From: Arthrobacter sp. Marseille-P9274
Lineage (GTDB): Bacteria > Actinomycetota > Actinomycetes > Actinomycetales > Micrococcaceae
Length of the DNA stretch: 64,000 nt
Reading direction: 5' to 3'
NCBI RefSeq assembly: GCF_946892675.1
Contig: NZ_CAMPOV010000001.1
Span: forward strand, 1,214,033 to 1,278,032
Both the position numbers and the translations under genes were made by a program. A model generated the notes under the pieces. The model was not told the origin of the DNA and searched no databases. It saw only the letters and a program-made list of their open reading frames with translations. Positions within the stretch are counted from its first letter, which is position 1. The number at the start of each line of letters is the position of its first letter. Below are positions 57,646-64,000 of this stretch, one piece after another.

Positions 57646-59021
57646 GCGGCGGCTCCGGTGATGCCGGAGGTCGATTCAATGACGGATTTCATCTTCTTCC
57701 CCAGTGCCTCGTAGAACATGGACAGTGGGAACTCATCATCCATGACCTGGTCGGTAATTTCACGCAGAGGCGACGTCAGCGGCAGCGCGGCGGGCCCCTT
57801 GGCCCAGACGGAGGCCGGATTCGGCGTCAGCGTGCCCGTCAGCATTTCGTAGGCGGCCAGCCAGTGCGCCAGCTTCGGGCGGTCGATCGATCGCCAGTAC
57901 AGGTCGTCGATCAGCTGACCAAGGGCGACGACGGCGTCCGCGACGTGCGCCCAGTCGATGCTCAGCTTGGAATCGGTCCAGTGCAGCACATGGTGCTGGT
58001 GCAGCCAGGCGAACAGCAGCTGGCCGCCGAGGCCGTCGTAGTTGCGGACCCGGCTTCCGGTGATGGCGAAGCGGAAGATCCGGTCGAAGATCACCGCGTA
58101 CTGGACAAGCCGGGCGTGGACACGGATGTCCGGCGACGCCTGGACGTCGTGCTCGAGCCGCACCGATTCGCGGAAGGCCGTCAGGTCGCAGCGCAGTTCC
58201 TCTAGCGAGTAGAGGAAGTAGGGCATCCGCTGCTTGATCATGAACGGGTCGAACGGCAGGTCGCCGCGCATGTGGGTGCGGTCGTGGATGAGGTCCCACA
58301 TGACGAAGGTTTCCTCGGCGAGCTGCTGGTCCTGGAGGAGCGCGGCCGCCTCCTCGGGCAGCTCGAGCGAAGTGGTCCGGGCGGCGGAGCTGACAACGCG
58401 GCGGAACCGGGCGGCCTCGCGGTCGGCGAAGATGGCGCCCCACGTGAAGGCAGGGGTCTCGCGGACGGCCACGGTTTCCGGGAAGAGCACGGCGGAGTTC
58501 GTGTCGTAGCCGGCCGTGAAGTCGAGGAAGCGGATCGGGACGAAGAGCTTGTTGGAGTAGTCCCCGGCCTCGAGGTCGTCGATGAAATCCGGCCAGATGA
58601 CTTCGATCAGCACGGCCTCGACCAGCCGGTCCGGGCTGCCGTTCTGCGTGTACATCGGGAAGACCACCAGATGGACCAGGCCGTCGCGGCGCTGCTGCTG
58701 CGGCTGGAACGCCATGAGGGAATCCAGGAAATCCGGAACACCGAAGCCCTCGCCGGCCCACCTCCGGAAGTCCTGCTGCAGCAGGCGGAGGTAGTCGCCG
58801 TCGTACTCCAGGAACGGCGCGAGCTCGGCGATGGCGGCGACAATCGTGTCCACTTGCCGGCCGGCCTCGGCGTGATGGGCAGGATCAGGGATGGACCCAT
58901 CGCGCAGCTGGCGCGGGCGCAGCGCGGAGGCAGCCGCCTTGAGCCGGAGCCAGGCCGGATGCTCGGACAGACCGGAGTTGCTGCGCTGTTCGGCGCCGGA
59001 CGGCGTGATGGCCAGAGTCAT
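57642..59021 (-). CDS. DUF6421 family protein
   Basis: A 459-residue soluble protein of an uncharacterised family. Recognisable blocks are LHP-type N-terminal text, DYLRLLQQDFRRWAGEGFG, FPMYTQNGSPDRLVEAVLIE, LFVPIRFLDFTAGYDTNSAV and the highly polar MWDLIHDRTHMRGDLPFDPF. The HDRTH segment with LEHDVQASPDIRVHARL and LHQHHVLHW offers many conserved-looking His, Asp and Glu residues that could form a metal site; this is my inference. There are no membrane segments. It is the first gene of the operon with SDR and threonine aldolase. AGGGGGG lies before the ATG, and a 9-bp inverted repeat sits 84 bases upstream. Confidence 0.75.
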   Translation of the reverse strand: MTLAITPSGAEQRSNSGLSEHPAWLRLKAAASALRPRQLRDGSIPDPAHHAEAGRQVDTIVAAIAELAPFLEYDGDYLRLLQQDFRRWAGEGFGVPDFLDSLMAFQPQQQRRDGLVHLVVFPMYTQNGSPDRLVEAVLIEVIWPDFIDDLEAGDYSNKLFVPIRFLDFTAGYDTNSAVLFPETVAVRETPAFTWGAIFADREAARFRRVVSSAARTTSLELPEEAAALLQDQQLAEETFVMWDLIHDRTHMRGDLPFDPFMIKQRMPYFLYSLEELRCDLTAFRESVRLEHDVQASPDIRVHARLVQYAVIFDRIFRFAITGSRVRNYDGLGGQLLFAWLHQHHVLHWTDSKLSIDWAHVADAVVALGQLIDDLYWRSIDRPKLAHWLAAYEMLTGTLTPNPASVWAKGPAALPLTSPLREITDQVMDDEFPLSMFYEALGKKMKSVIESTSGITGAAA

Positions 59022-59104
59022 GATGGAGCCCCCTGTTCTGCGGCACGGCCGGGCCGTGCGGACGGATCTGCACTATGGCTCGAGCGTAGCAACGAAAAAG
59101 CTCA

Positions 59105-59133
59105 GCTAATCAGAAAGCGGGCGACTGATTAGC
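59105..59133. repeat. Perfect inverted repeat upstream of the DUF6421 operon
   Basis: GCTAATCAG (59105-59113) and CTGATTAGC (59125-59133) flank 11 bases. The stem is unusually AT-rich for this genome. It could be an operator for the DUF6421 operon or, with the T-rich run that follows on the minus strand, a terminator for msrB. Confidence 0.55.
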
Positions 59134-59219
59134 ATTTCTCACGCTCACGATGGCCGCGCCGGGCGGCAGGCCCAGCGCGGCTCGCTCTGGCGGCGACGGG
59201 CGCGGGTTCCGGTCCGCCG

Positions 59220-59657
59220 CTAGCCGGCGGCGGTGTTTTCCTCCAGCGTCAGCGAGACGGAATTGATGCAGAAGCGCTGGTCGGTCGGTGTCTGGTAGCC
59301 CTCGCCCTCGAAGACGTGGCCCAGGTGCGAGTTGCAGTTGGCGCAGCGGACCTCGATCCGCTCCATTCCCAGGGTCGAATCGTGCAGGTAACGGACCTTG
59401 CCCTCCGCCAGCGGCGCCCAGAAGGACGGCCAGCCGCAGTGCGAGTCGAACTTTTCCTTGCTGGTGAACAGTTCCGCGCCGCAGGCCCGGCACTTGTAGA
59501 CGCCGTTGGTATGGGTGTCCCAGTATTCGCCGGTGTAGGGCCGCTCAGTGCCGGCCTGGCGCAGCACGTGGTATTCCTCCGGCGTCAATTCGCGGCGCCA
59601 CTCGTCCTCGGACTTGGTGACGGGGAAGGCCTTTTCAGTGTTGTCCACGTTGGTCAT
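59220..59657 (-). CDS. msrB: Peptide-methionine (R)-S-oxide reductase
   Basis: Repairs methionine R-sulfoxide in proteins. The 145-residue protein has the zinc-binding pairs YKCRACGAELF and VRCANCNSHLGH, the active-site wall FDSHCGWPSFWAPL and the catalytic Cys in TDQRFCINSVSL. The ATG has AAAGGA next to it. It is downstream of a small stress-like gene (14 bp gap), so it is probably made from the same transcript. Confidence 0.95.
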   Translation of the reverse strand: MTNVDNTEKAFPVTKSEDEWRRELTPEEYHVLRQAGTERPYTGEYWDTHTNGVYKCRACGAELFTSKEKFDSHCGWPSFWAPLAEGKVRYLHDSTLGMERIEVRCANCNSHLGHVFEGEGYQTPTDQRFCINSVSLTLEENTAAG

Positions 59658-59670
59658 ATCCTTTCAACGC

Positions 59671-60159
59671 CTACGAATCGCCGATGTATCCCGATCCGGA
59701 GTAGAGATGGAGCACCGGGATCCCCAGCTTGTCCTGGGCCCGGTTGGCCCAATCGGTGTGGAAGGTGTCCTCGACGGCATGCGGGGTGGTGATGACCACG
59801 GCCCGGTCCACGGCGTGCTGGCGGACATGGTCCACGAGGGCGGACACCGCGTCGTCCCCGACGATCTCCACCGTGCCGGCGAGCCTGCTGGCGGCGAGCG
59901 CTTCGATGGACAGCCGTTTGGCCTCTTCGGCCTCTGTCTTCGCCTCGTCCGCCGACGGCTGCCCGTGGAGCAGCTCCCGGAAGGCGGCGGCGACGTCGAG
60001 CAGGCTCAGGTTGTCCAGGAAGTCCAGCACCAGATTGCGCTTGGTGTCCTCCGGGATCAGCACGTTGAACGTGGTGCCCTCCGAGGCCAGCAGTTCAAGA
60101 TTCCTCAGGTCCGCGCCGTTGAGCGGTTCCTCGGCGAGTACCACGATCGTTTCCGTCAT
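59671..60159 (-). CDS. Conserved hypothetical protein, universal-stress-like
   Basis: A 162-residue soluble protein with alternating strands and helices (TIVVLAEEPL; TFNVLIPED; GTVEIVGDDAVSALVDHVRQ; RAVVITTPHAVEDTFHTDWA; LGIPVLHLYSG). The order resembles a universal-stress-protein or HUP fold, but the ATP-binding Gly-x-x-Gly signature is missing, so the assignment is tentative. No ribosome-binding site precedes the ATG; a TACGCT box six bases upstream suggests a leaderless transcript. It is co-transcribed with msrB, consistent with a stress role. Confidence 0.65.
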   Translation of the reverse strand: MTETIVVLAEEPLNGADLRNLELLASEGTTFNVLIPEDTKRNLVLDFLDNLSLLDVAAAFRELLHGQPSADEAKTEAEEAKRLSIEALAASRLAGTVEIVGDDAVSALVDHVRQHAVDRAVVITTPHAVEDTFHTDWANRAQDKLGIPVLHLYSGSGYIGDS

Positions 60160-60165
60160 GCGCCC

Positions 60166-60192
60166 AGCGTAGCCAGCATCGGCGACCGTCAA
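60166..60192 (-). promoter_or_regulatory. Promoter of the stress-like/msrB operon
   Basis: On the minus strand TTGACG (60187-60192) and TACGCT (60166-60171) are 15 bases apart, a short spacer. The -10 ends six bases before the ATG at 60159, which fits a leaderless mRNA. Confidence 0.45.
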
Positions 60193-60284
60193 CAATACGG
60201 CGGCACATTCCGTCCTCCTGCCGGGACGATGCCCTTCGGCGGGGGATGGCGGCACCCGATCGTGCGTGGGGTAAAAATGGAACC

Positions 60285-61568
60285 ATGGCCCTGTTTGTTT
60301 CCCGGAAGTCACCGACGGCGTCAGCGGCGGGGGAGGCCGCGGCCAGGACCCTGCCGTGGGTCCGCTGGATCAGCCTGGGCGCCATGATCGGTGCCGGGAC
60401 GGGATCGGTGCTGGCCGCGGCCAGCTCCGGGCTCGCGTCCTATTTCGCGCGGCAACTGCTGACACCCGTGCGCGAGCACGAGCACAACCTGGAAATCTTC
60501 GCCGTCGTCGGCAACGGCGAGGAGCAGGAAATCATCCTGCCGGCCACCCTGGACACCATTTCCCCGGGGATCTACAGCATCTATTTCGACGGCGGACGCG
60601 GCCACGCGAGGATCGGCGGAATCACGTCGTACTCGCCGAAGGACGGCACCGTGCAGCGCCGGGTGGAGCGGGTCTACAGCGGAGAGCTGGGCTCGGCGCG
60701 CCGGGGCTGGTGGGGCGGCGCGGTCTACCCGGATCCGGCCGCGGCGGGGCTGGCCAACGAAGAGGTCAGGATCGATGTCGACGGCGGCCACGCACCGGCC
60801 TGGCTGATCCGCGGAGACGCGACCAGCCGCACCTGGGCCATCATGGTGCACGGCCGGGGTGCTACCCGGCAGGAAGGCATCCGCGCCGTGCGGACCGCCA
60901 AGGAACTGGGCATGACCTCGCTGCTGATGTCCTACCGCAACGACGGTGAGGCACCGGCGGCGCCGGACGGCAGGTACGGGCTCGGCCTCACCGAATGGCT
61001 CGATGTGGAAGCCGCGATCGGCTATGCCCTGGACCACGGTGCCCACAACGTGGTCCTCTTCGGCTGGTCCATGGGCGGCGCGATCAGCCTCCAGGCGGCG
61101 GACCAGTCCATCCACCGGAACCGGATCCGTGCCCTGGTGCTGGACGCGCCGGTCATCAACTGGATCGATGTGCTGGCCTACCAGGCGCGGCTGAACAGGA
61201 TTCCGGCAGCCATCGGCCGGTTCACGCAGTGGCTGATCTCCAACAAGGCCGGCCGGCTGCTGACGGGGCTGGCGTCGCCGCTGGACCTGCGCAAGATGAA
61301 CTGGGTGGACAGGGCGGACCAGCTCAGCGTGCCCACGCTGATCCTGCACAGCCAGGATGACGACTTTGTGCCGTACGGGCCCTCGGCCGAGCTCGCGGAG
61401 CAGAATCCGCGGCTGGTGACCTTCGAGCGGTTCTCAGGGGCGGGCCACACGAGGGAATGGAACGTCGACCCGGAACGCTGGGAGTCCACGGTGGCCCAGT
61501 GGCTGGCCGAGGTTCTCGGACCGGCCCGGACCGGCCGCATCGGCGGAGAGCGGCCGGCGGAAACCTAG
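60285..61568 (+). CDS. Alpha/beta hydrolase (membrane-anchored)
   Basis: A 427-residue serine hydrolase. An N-terminal hydrophobic helix (WISLGAMIGAGTGSVLAAAS) probably anchors it, followed by an extended beta-rich region. The hydrolase core starts near residue 180: VHGRGATRQEGIRAV (oxyanion loop), VVLFGWSMGGAISLQAA (nucleophile Ser), LILHSQDDDFVPYGPS (Asp) and FSGAGHTREWN (His). The substrate is unknown; esterase or peptidase activity is possible. ATG 60285 is chosen because homology begins at MALFV; there is no clear ribosome-binding site and a TAAAAA box lies seven bases upstream. It is convergent with ybaK, overlapping by four bases. Confidence 0.85.
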   Translation: MALFVSRKSPTASAAGEAAARTLPWVRWISLGAMIGAGTGSVLAAASSGLASYFARQLLTPVREHEHNLEIFAVVGNGEEQEIILPATLDTISPGIYSIYFDGGRGHARIGGITSYSPKDGTVQRRVERVYSGELGSARRGWWGGAVYPDPAAAGLANEEVRIDVDGGHAPAWLIRGDATSRTWAIMVHGRGATRQEGIRAVRTAKELGMTSLLMSYRNDGEAPAAPDGRYGLGLTEWLDVEAAIGYALDHGAHNVVLFGWSMGGAISLQAADQSIHRNRIRALVLDAPVINWIDVLAYQARLNRIPAAIGRFTQWLISNKAGRLLTGLASPLDLRKMNWVDRADQLSVPTLILHSQDDDFVPYGPSAELAEQNPRLVTFERFSGAGHTREWNVDPERWESTVAQWLAEVLGPARTGRIGGERPAET

Positions 61569-62056
61569 TCCGCTCCCAGGTCCGCCACGCTGGCACCGGT
61601 CAGCCGGAGAAGGTCCCGGGCGGCCAGCTCGACGTCGAGGCCGCGGCGGCCGGCCGATACGAGGATGGTGGGAAAGCCGAGGGCGGAACCGTCCAGGACG
61701 GTGGGGCTAGCCTGCCGCTGGCCGAGCGGCGAGATGCCGCCGAGAACGTATCCCGTCCGGCGCTGCGCCAGCGCGGGGTCGGCCATAGCGGCCCGCTTCA
61801 CACCCAGGGCGGCACCGCAGGCCTTGAGGTCGAGGCTGGTGGCCACCGGAATAATCGCGACGGCGAGGGACGGGCCCGTGCTCACCATCAGCGTCTTGAA
61901 AACCCGGGCGGGAGGGAAGCCCAGCGCCTCCGCCGCCTCCTGCCCGTAGCTGGCCGTGCGCGGATCGTGCTCGTAGCCGTGCAGCGTATAGGGGACGCCC
62001 GCTTGATCCAGCAACAGCGTCGCCGGGGTCCCGGACGAGGCAGCGCGCTTGGCCAC
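61565..62056 (-). CDS. ybaK: Cys-tRNA(Pro) deacylase YbaK/EbsC
   Basis: A 163-residue editing enzyme that hydrolyses cysteine mischarged on tRNA(Pro), related to the ProRS insertion domain. Conserved elements are GVPYTLHGYEHDPRTASYGQ, the catalytic region RVFKTLMVSTG (Lys), and YVLGGISPLGQRQASPTVLD (the Gly-Gly-x-Ser-Pro loop). It starts with GTG 15 bp after the sufE stop and is the last gene of the rhodanese-sufE-ybaK set. Its stop overlaps the convergent hydrolase stop by four bases. Confidence 0.92.
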   Translation of the reverse strand: MAKRAASSGTPATLLLDQAGVPYTLHGYEHDPRTASYGQEAAEALGFPPARVFKTLMVSTGPSLAVAIIPVATSLDLKACGAALGVKRAAMADPALAQRRTGYVLGGISPLGQRQASPTVLDGSALGFPTILVSAGRRGLDVELAARDLLRLTGASVADLGAD

Positions 62057-62071
62057 TGGGACGCGGCCCGC

Positions 62072-62527
62072 TCAGGCTGCGGAGCGCGCGTCGGTGATCT
62101 GCCGCTTGATCCGGGCGAGCATCGCGGCCATGCCGCGCATCCGCAGCGGCGTAATCGCGCGGGTCAGCCCGAGCTGGTCCGGCATGTCGTCCGGCACCGC
62201 GAGGATTTCGTCCGCGGGCAGGCCGTTGAGCCCCTCGTGCAGGACGGCAGCAAAGCCCCGGGTCGTCGGGGCCTCCGGGGGAGCCGAGAAGAAGATCTCC
62301 ACGGGCTGCTCCGGAGCGTCCCCGAGTTCCAGGGTCAGGAACAACGGTGACTGGCACTCAACAACCTGCTCGAGCAGTTCCGGATGCCCGGCGAGGTGCT
62401 CGGGCAGTTCCGGCAGCGAGCGGGAGAATTCCAGCAGAAGCTGCAGCCGGTCGGGTTCCTCCATGGCCTGGAAGTCGTCGATGATTTCCGCCAGCGGCGC
62501 CGGGATCTGTTGTTCAGTCACAGTCAT
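62072..62527 (-). CDS. sufE: SufE family sulfur acceptor protein
   Basis: A 151-residue protein of the SufE/CsdE family that takes persulfide sulfur from a cysteine desulfurase. The active cysteine lies in the conserved loop LEQVVECQSPLFLTLELG. RGFAAVLHEGLNGLPADEIL and LTRAITPLRMRGMAAMLARI are further family hallmarks. It is 15 bp after a rhodanese gene. In actinobacteria this pairing is frequent, and the rhodanese may be an alternative sulfur donor; this is inference. The Suf cluster itself is not in the window. Confidence 0.92.
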   Translation of the reverse strand: MTVTEQQIPAPLAEIIDDFQAMEEPDRLQLLLEFSRSLPELPEHLAGHPELLEQVVECQSPLFLTLELGDAPEQPVEIFFSAPPEAPTTRGFAAVLHEGLNGLPADEILAVPDDMPDQLGLTRAITPLRMRGMAAMLARIKRQITDARSAA

Positions 62528-62542
62528 CTATCCTACGCCGGG

Positions 62543-63448
62543 TCAGCGTCGCGGGGCCGGAGCTTCGCCCGGCTCCGAGCCCCTGACGATGGGGACGCGT
62601 ACGGCATTTCCCCATTCGGTCCAGGAGCCGTCGTAGTTGCGTACGTTCCCGAAGCCCAGCAGGTGCTTGAGGACAAACCAGGTGTGGCTCGACCTTTCCC
62701 CGATCCGGCAGTAGGCGACGACGTCGTCCCCTTCCTTGAGGCCGGCCTCGCCCTTATAGATGGCTTCCAGCTCTTCGCGGCTCCTGAAGGTCCCGTCCTC
62801 GGCCGCAGCCCTGGCCCAGGGGACGGAGGCGGCGCTCGGGATGTGGCCGCCGCGCAGGGCGCCTTCCTCCGGGTAGGCCGGCATGGTTGTGCGCAGGCCC
62901 GAGTACTCCTCGGGAGAGCGGACGTCGATCAGCGGCTTGCCGAAATGCGCCAGGACGTCGGACAGGTAGGCACGGATGGGCTCGTCGTTGCGCTCGATGA
63001 CCGGGTAATCGGTGGAGACCGGCTGGGGCGCCTCGGTGGTCAGTTCCCGGCCTTCCGCAATCCACTTGTCGCGGCCACCGTCCAGCAGGCGGACGTCCTC
63101 GTGGCCGAACAGTGTGAAGACCCAGAGGGCGTAGGCGGCCCACCAGTTGCTCTTGTCGCCGTAGATCACCACGGTGCTATCGCGCGAGATGCCCTTGGTG
63201 CTCATGAGCTTGGCGAAGCCGGCGCCGTCCACGTAGTCCCTGGCCACCGGGTCGTTGAGGTCGGTGTGCCAGTCGATCTTCACTGCACCGGGGATATGGC
63301 CGGTGTCGTAGAGCAGGATGTCCTCGTCGGACTCCACGACGACCAGCGATTCGTTGTCCAGATTGGCGGCGAGCCATTCGGTGGACACGAGCCGCTCCGG
63401 ATCGGCGTAGGCGGCAAACTTCTCGTTCGATTCAGCGGCAACGGGCAC
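62543..63448 (-). CDS. Sulfurtransferase (thiosulfate or 3-mercaptopyruvate, tandem rhodanese)
   Basis: A 301-residue protein with two rhodanese domains. The first is inactive-looking ([38 protein letters not shown]). The second carries the catalytic Cys in [20 protein letters not shown]. The CRIGERS loop is typical of thiosulfate sulfurtransferases of the actinobacterial CysA2/SseA type. It moves sulfur to cyanide or protein thiols. It is the first gene of the sufE-ybaK operon, starting with GTG and CGAAAGGA upstream. Confidence 0.9.
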   Translation of the reverse strand: MPVAAESNEKFAAYADPERLVSTEWLAANLDNESLVVVESDEDILLYDTGHIPGAVKIDWHTDLNDPVARDYVDGAGFAKLMSTKGISRDSTVVIYGDKSNWWAAYALWVFTLFGHEDVRLLDGGRDKWIAEGRELTTEAPQPVSTDYPVIERNDEPIRAYLSDVLAHFGKPLIDVRSPEEYSGLRTTMPAYPEEGALRGGHIPSAASVPWARAAAEDGTFRSREELEAIYKGEAGLKEGDDVVAYCRIGERSSHTWFVLKHLLGFGNVRNYDGSWTEWGNAVRVPIVRGSEPGEAPAPRR

Positions 63449-63543
63449 GGCTGTCCTTTCGGTAAACGGGGATTTGGGCTCCCGCCTAGCCTAACCACAG
63501 CCCGCGGCAAAAGCTTCCGCCGCCCTATCCGGGGGAAGCGGCA

Positions 63544-63586
63544 AATCCGACAGGAATCCGACAATACAGCTGGCGTAGCGTATCGT
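63544..63586 (+). promoter_or_regulatory. Predicted zapE promoter with direct repeats
   Basis: CCGACA (63558-63563), a 17-base spacer and TATCGT (63581-63586) make a plausible promoter for zapE. The -35 is the end of the second of two AATCCGACA copies (63544-63552 and 63555-63563), spaced 11 bp, about one helical turn. Confidence 0.4.
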
Positions 63587-63643
63587 TTCTCTGGCGGCAA
63601 ATCACCGCCGAGCAGATTTCAGGAAGGCATTGGTCGGCCCAAC

Positions 63644-64000
63644 GTGCCCCAGATCGAACAGCTAACCCGCCGGACCCCGAAGGCTTCCGTCGATGAACTC
63701 CTGAAGGGGTTCCATCCGTCGCCGCGTTTCGGCGAGGTCTCCTTCGCCAGCTACCGCCCCGACCCGTCGCAGCCGTCCCAGGCCACCGCGGTCAAAGCGC
63801 TGCAGGACTTCGCCGCATCCACGGACCATCGCGCGCCGACCGGACTCAAGCGGCTCTTCGGAGCCAAGAAGGCACCCAGCCGGGCGGGCATCTACCTCGA
63901 CGGCGGTTTCGGCGTCGGCAAGACGCACCTGCTGGCGTCCCTGTGGCACGCCGTCGAGGGACCGAAGGCGTTCGGCACCTTCGTCGAGTACACCAACCTC
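63644..64000 (+). CDS. zapE: Cell division protein ZapE (AFG1-like ATPase), 3'-partial
   Basis: The frame runs off the window after 119 codons. It starts MPQIEQLTRRTPKASVDELL and contains FHPSPRFGEVSFASYRPDPS, characteristic of the actinobacterial AFG1/ZapE family. The Walker A motif is YLDGGFGVGKTHLLASLWHA (about residues 87-106), followed by FGTFVEYTNL. ZapE is a cytoplasmic P-loop ATPase that affects Z-ring stability; the mitochondrial relative AFG1 helps handle respiratory-chain proteins. GTG 63644 is the likely start. AGGAAGG at 63621-63627 is rather far (16 bases), so the exact start is uncertain. Confidence 0.88.
   Translation, partial: MPQIEQLTRRTPKASVDELLKGFHPSPRFGEVSFASYRPDPSQPSQATAVKALQDFAASTDHRAPTGLKRLFGAKKAPSRAGIYLDGGFGVGKTHLLASLWHAVEGPKAFGTFVEYTNL

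Overview
The window is a gene-dense (about 90% coding), very GC-rich chromosomal segment of an actinobacterium. The best fit is Arthrobacter or a close relative in the Micrococcaceae. Evidence is codon use dominated by G/C third positions, frequent GTG starts, 4-bp ATGA/GTGA overlaps, and actinobacteria-specific families (SepH, DUF3000, DUF3093, DUF3159, DUF3710, DUF4192, DUF4193, DUF7455). The order sigA ... DUF4193, DUF3093, dut, DUF3710, OB-fold, DUF3159, two TrkA proteins, APC permease, RNA methyltransferase ... dxs ... RNase D-like, DUF3000 resembles, from memory, the M. tuberculosis Rv2703 to Rv2680 region. Most of the window is therefore core genome. I see no insertion sequence, prophage, CRISPR array, rRNA or tRNA.

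Layout. 1-5.4 kb: end of a DUF4192 gene, the primary sigma factor sigA with a SigR/SigH-type promoter and a strong terminator, a small zinc-ribbon-like gene, and parE. 5.5-13.2 kb: a BlaI-type repressor with an M56 membrane peptidase, divergent from cydA-cydB-cydDC (cytochrome bd oxidase and its fused ABC exporter); paired operators overlap the cydA promoter. 13.2-19.8 kb: a double-GNAT protein, a decayed DinB-family gene, parC, and a divergent GNAT/acyl-CoA-synthetase fusion. 19.8-31.4 kb: the conserved actinobacterial block (DUF5998, phosphodiesterase, sepH, DUF4193, DUF3093, dut, DUF3710, OB-fold, DUF3159, two TrkA-type K+ regulators, APC permease, TRAM methyltransferase).

31.4-45.7 kb: a MarR regulator divergent from aconitase with two operators between them, then dxs, DUF402, a WGR-like protein, mug, argG, an aldo/keto reductase, and a nucleoside hydrolase followed by a complete ECF transporter (S, T and fused A-A' subunits). 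45.8-53.7 kb is more accessory: an ArsR/SRPBCC pair with its own operator pair, an amidohydrolase plus MFS transporter, a Rieske lipoprotein, and an unusual single open frame joining a thiolase to the FadB-type beta-oxidation subunit. 53.7-64 kb: RNase D-like and DUF3000 genes, a threonine aldolase/SDR/DUF6421 operon of unknown purpose, msrB with a small stress-like protein, an alpha/beta hydrolase, a rhodanese-sufE-ybaK operon, and the start of zapE.

The most interesting signals are regulatory and architectural: BlaI-type sites on the cytochrome bd promoter, MarR sites at aconitase, ArsR sites at the SRPBCC operon, the FadA-FadB fusion, the DUF6421 operon, the nucleoside-linked ECF transporter, and several promoters placed for leaderless transcription. 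All function calls come from reading the sequence and remembered family knowledge; no database search was run.
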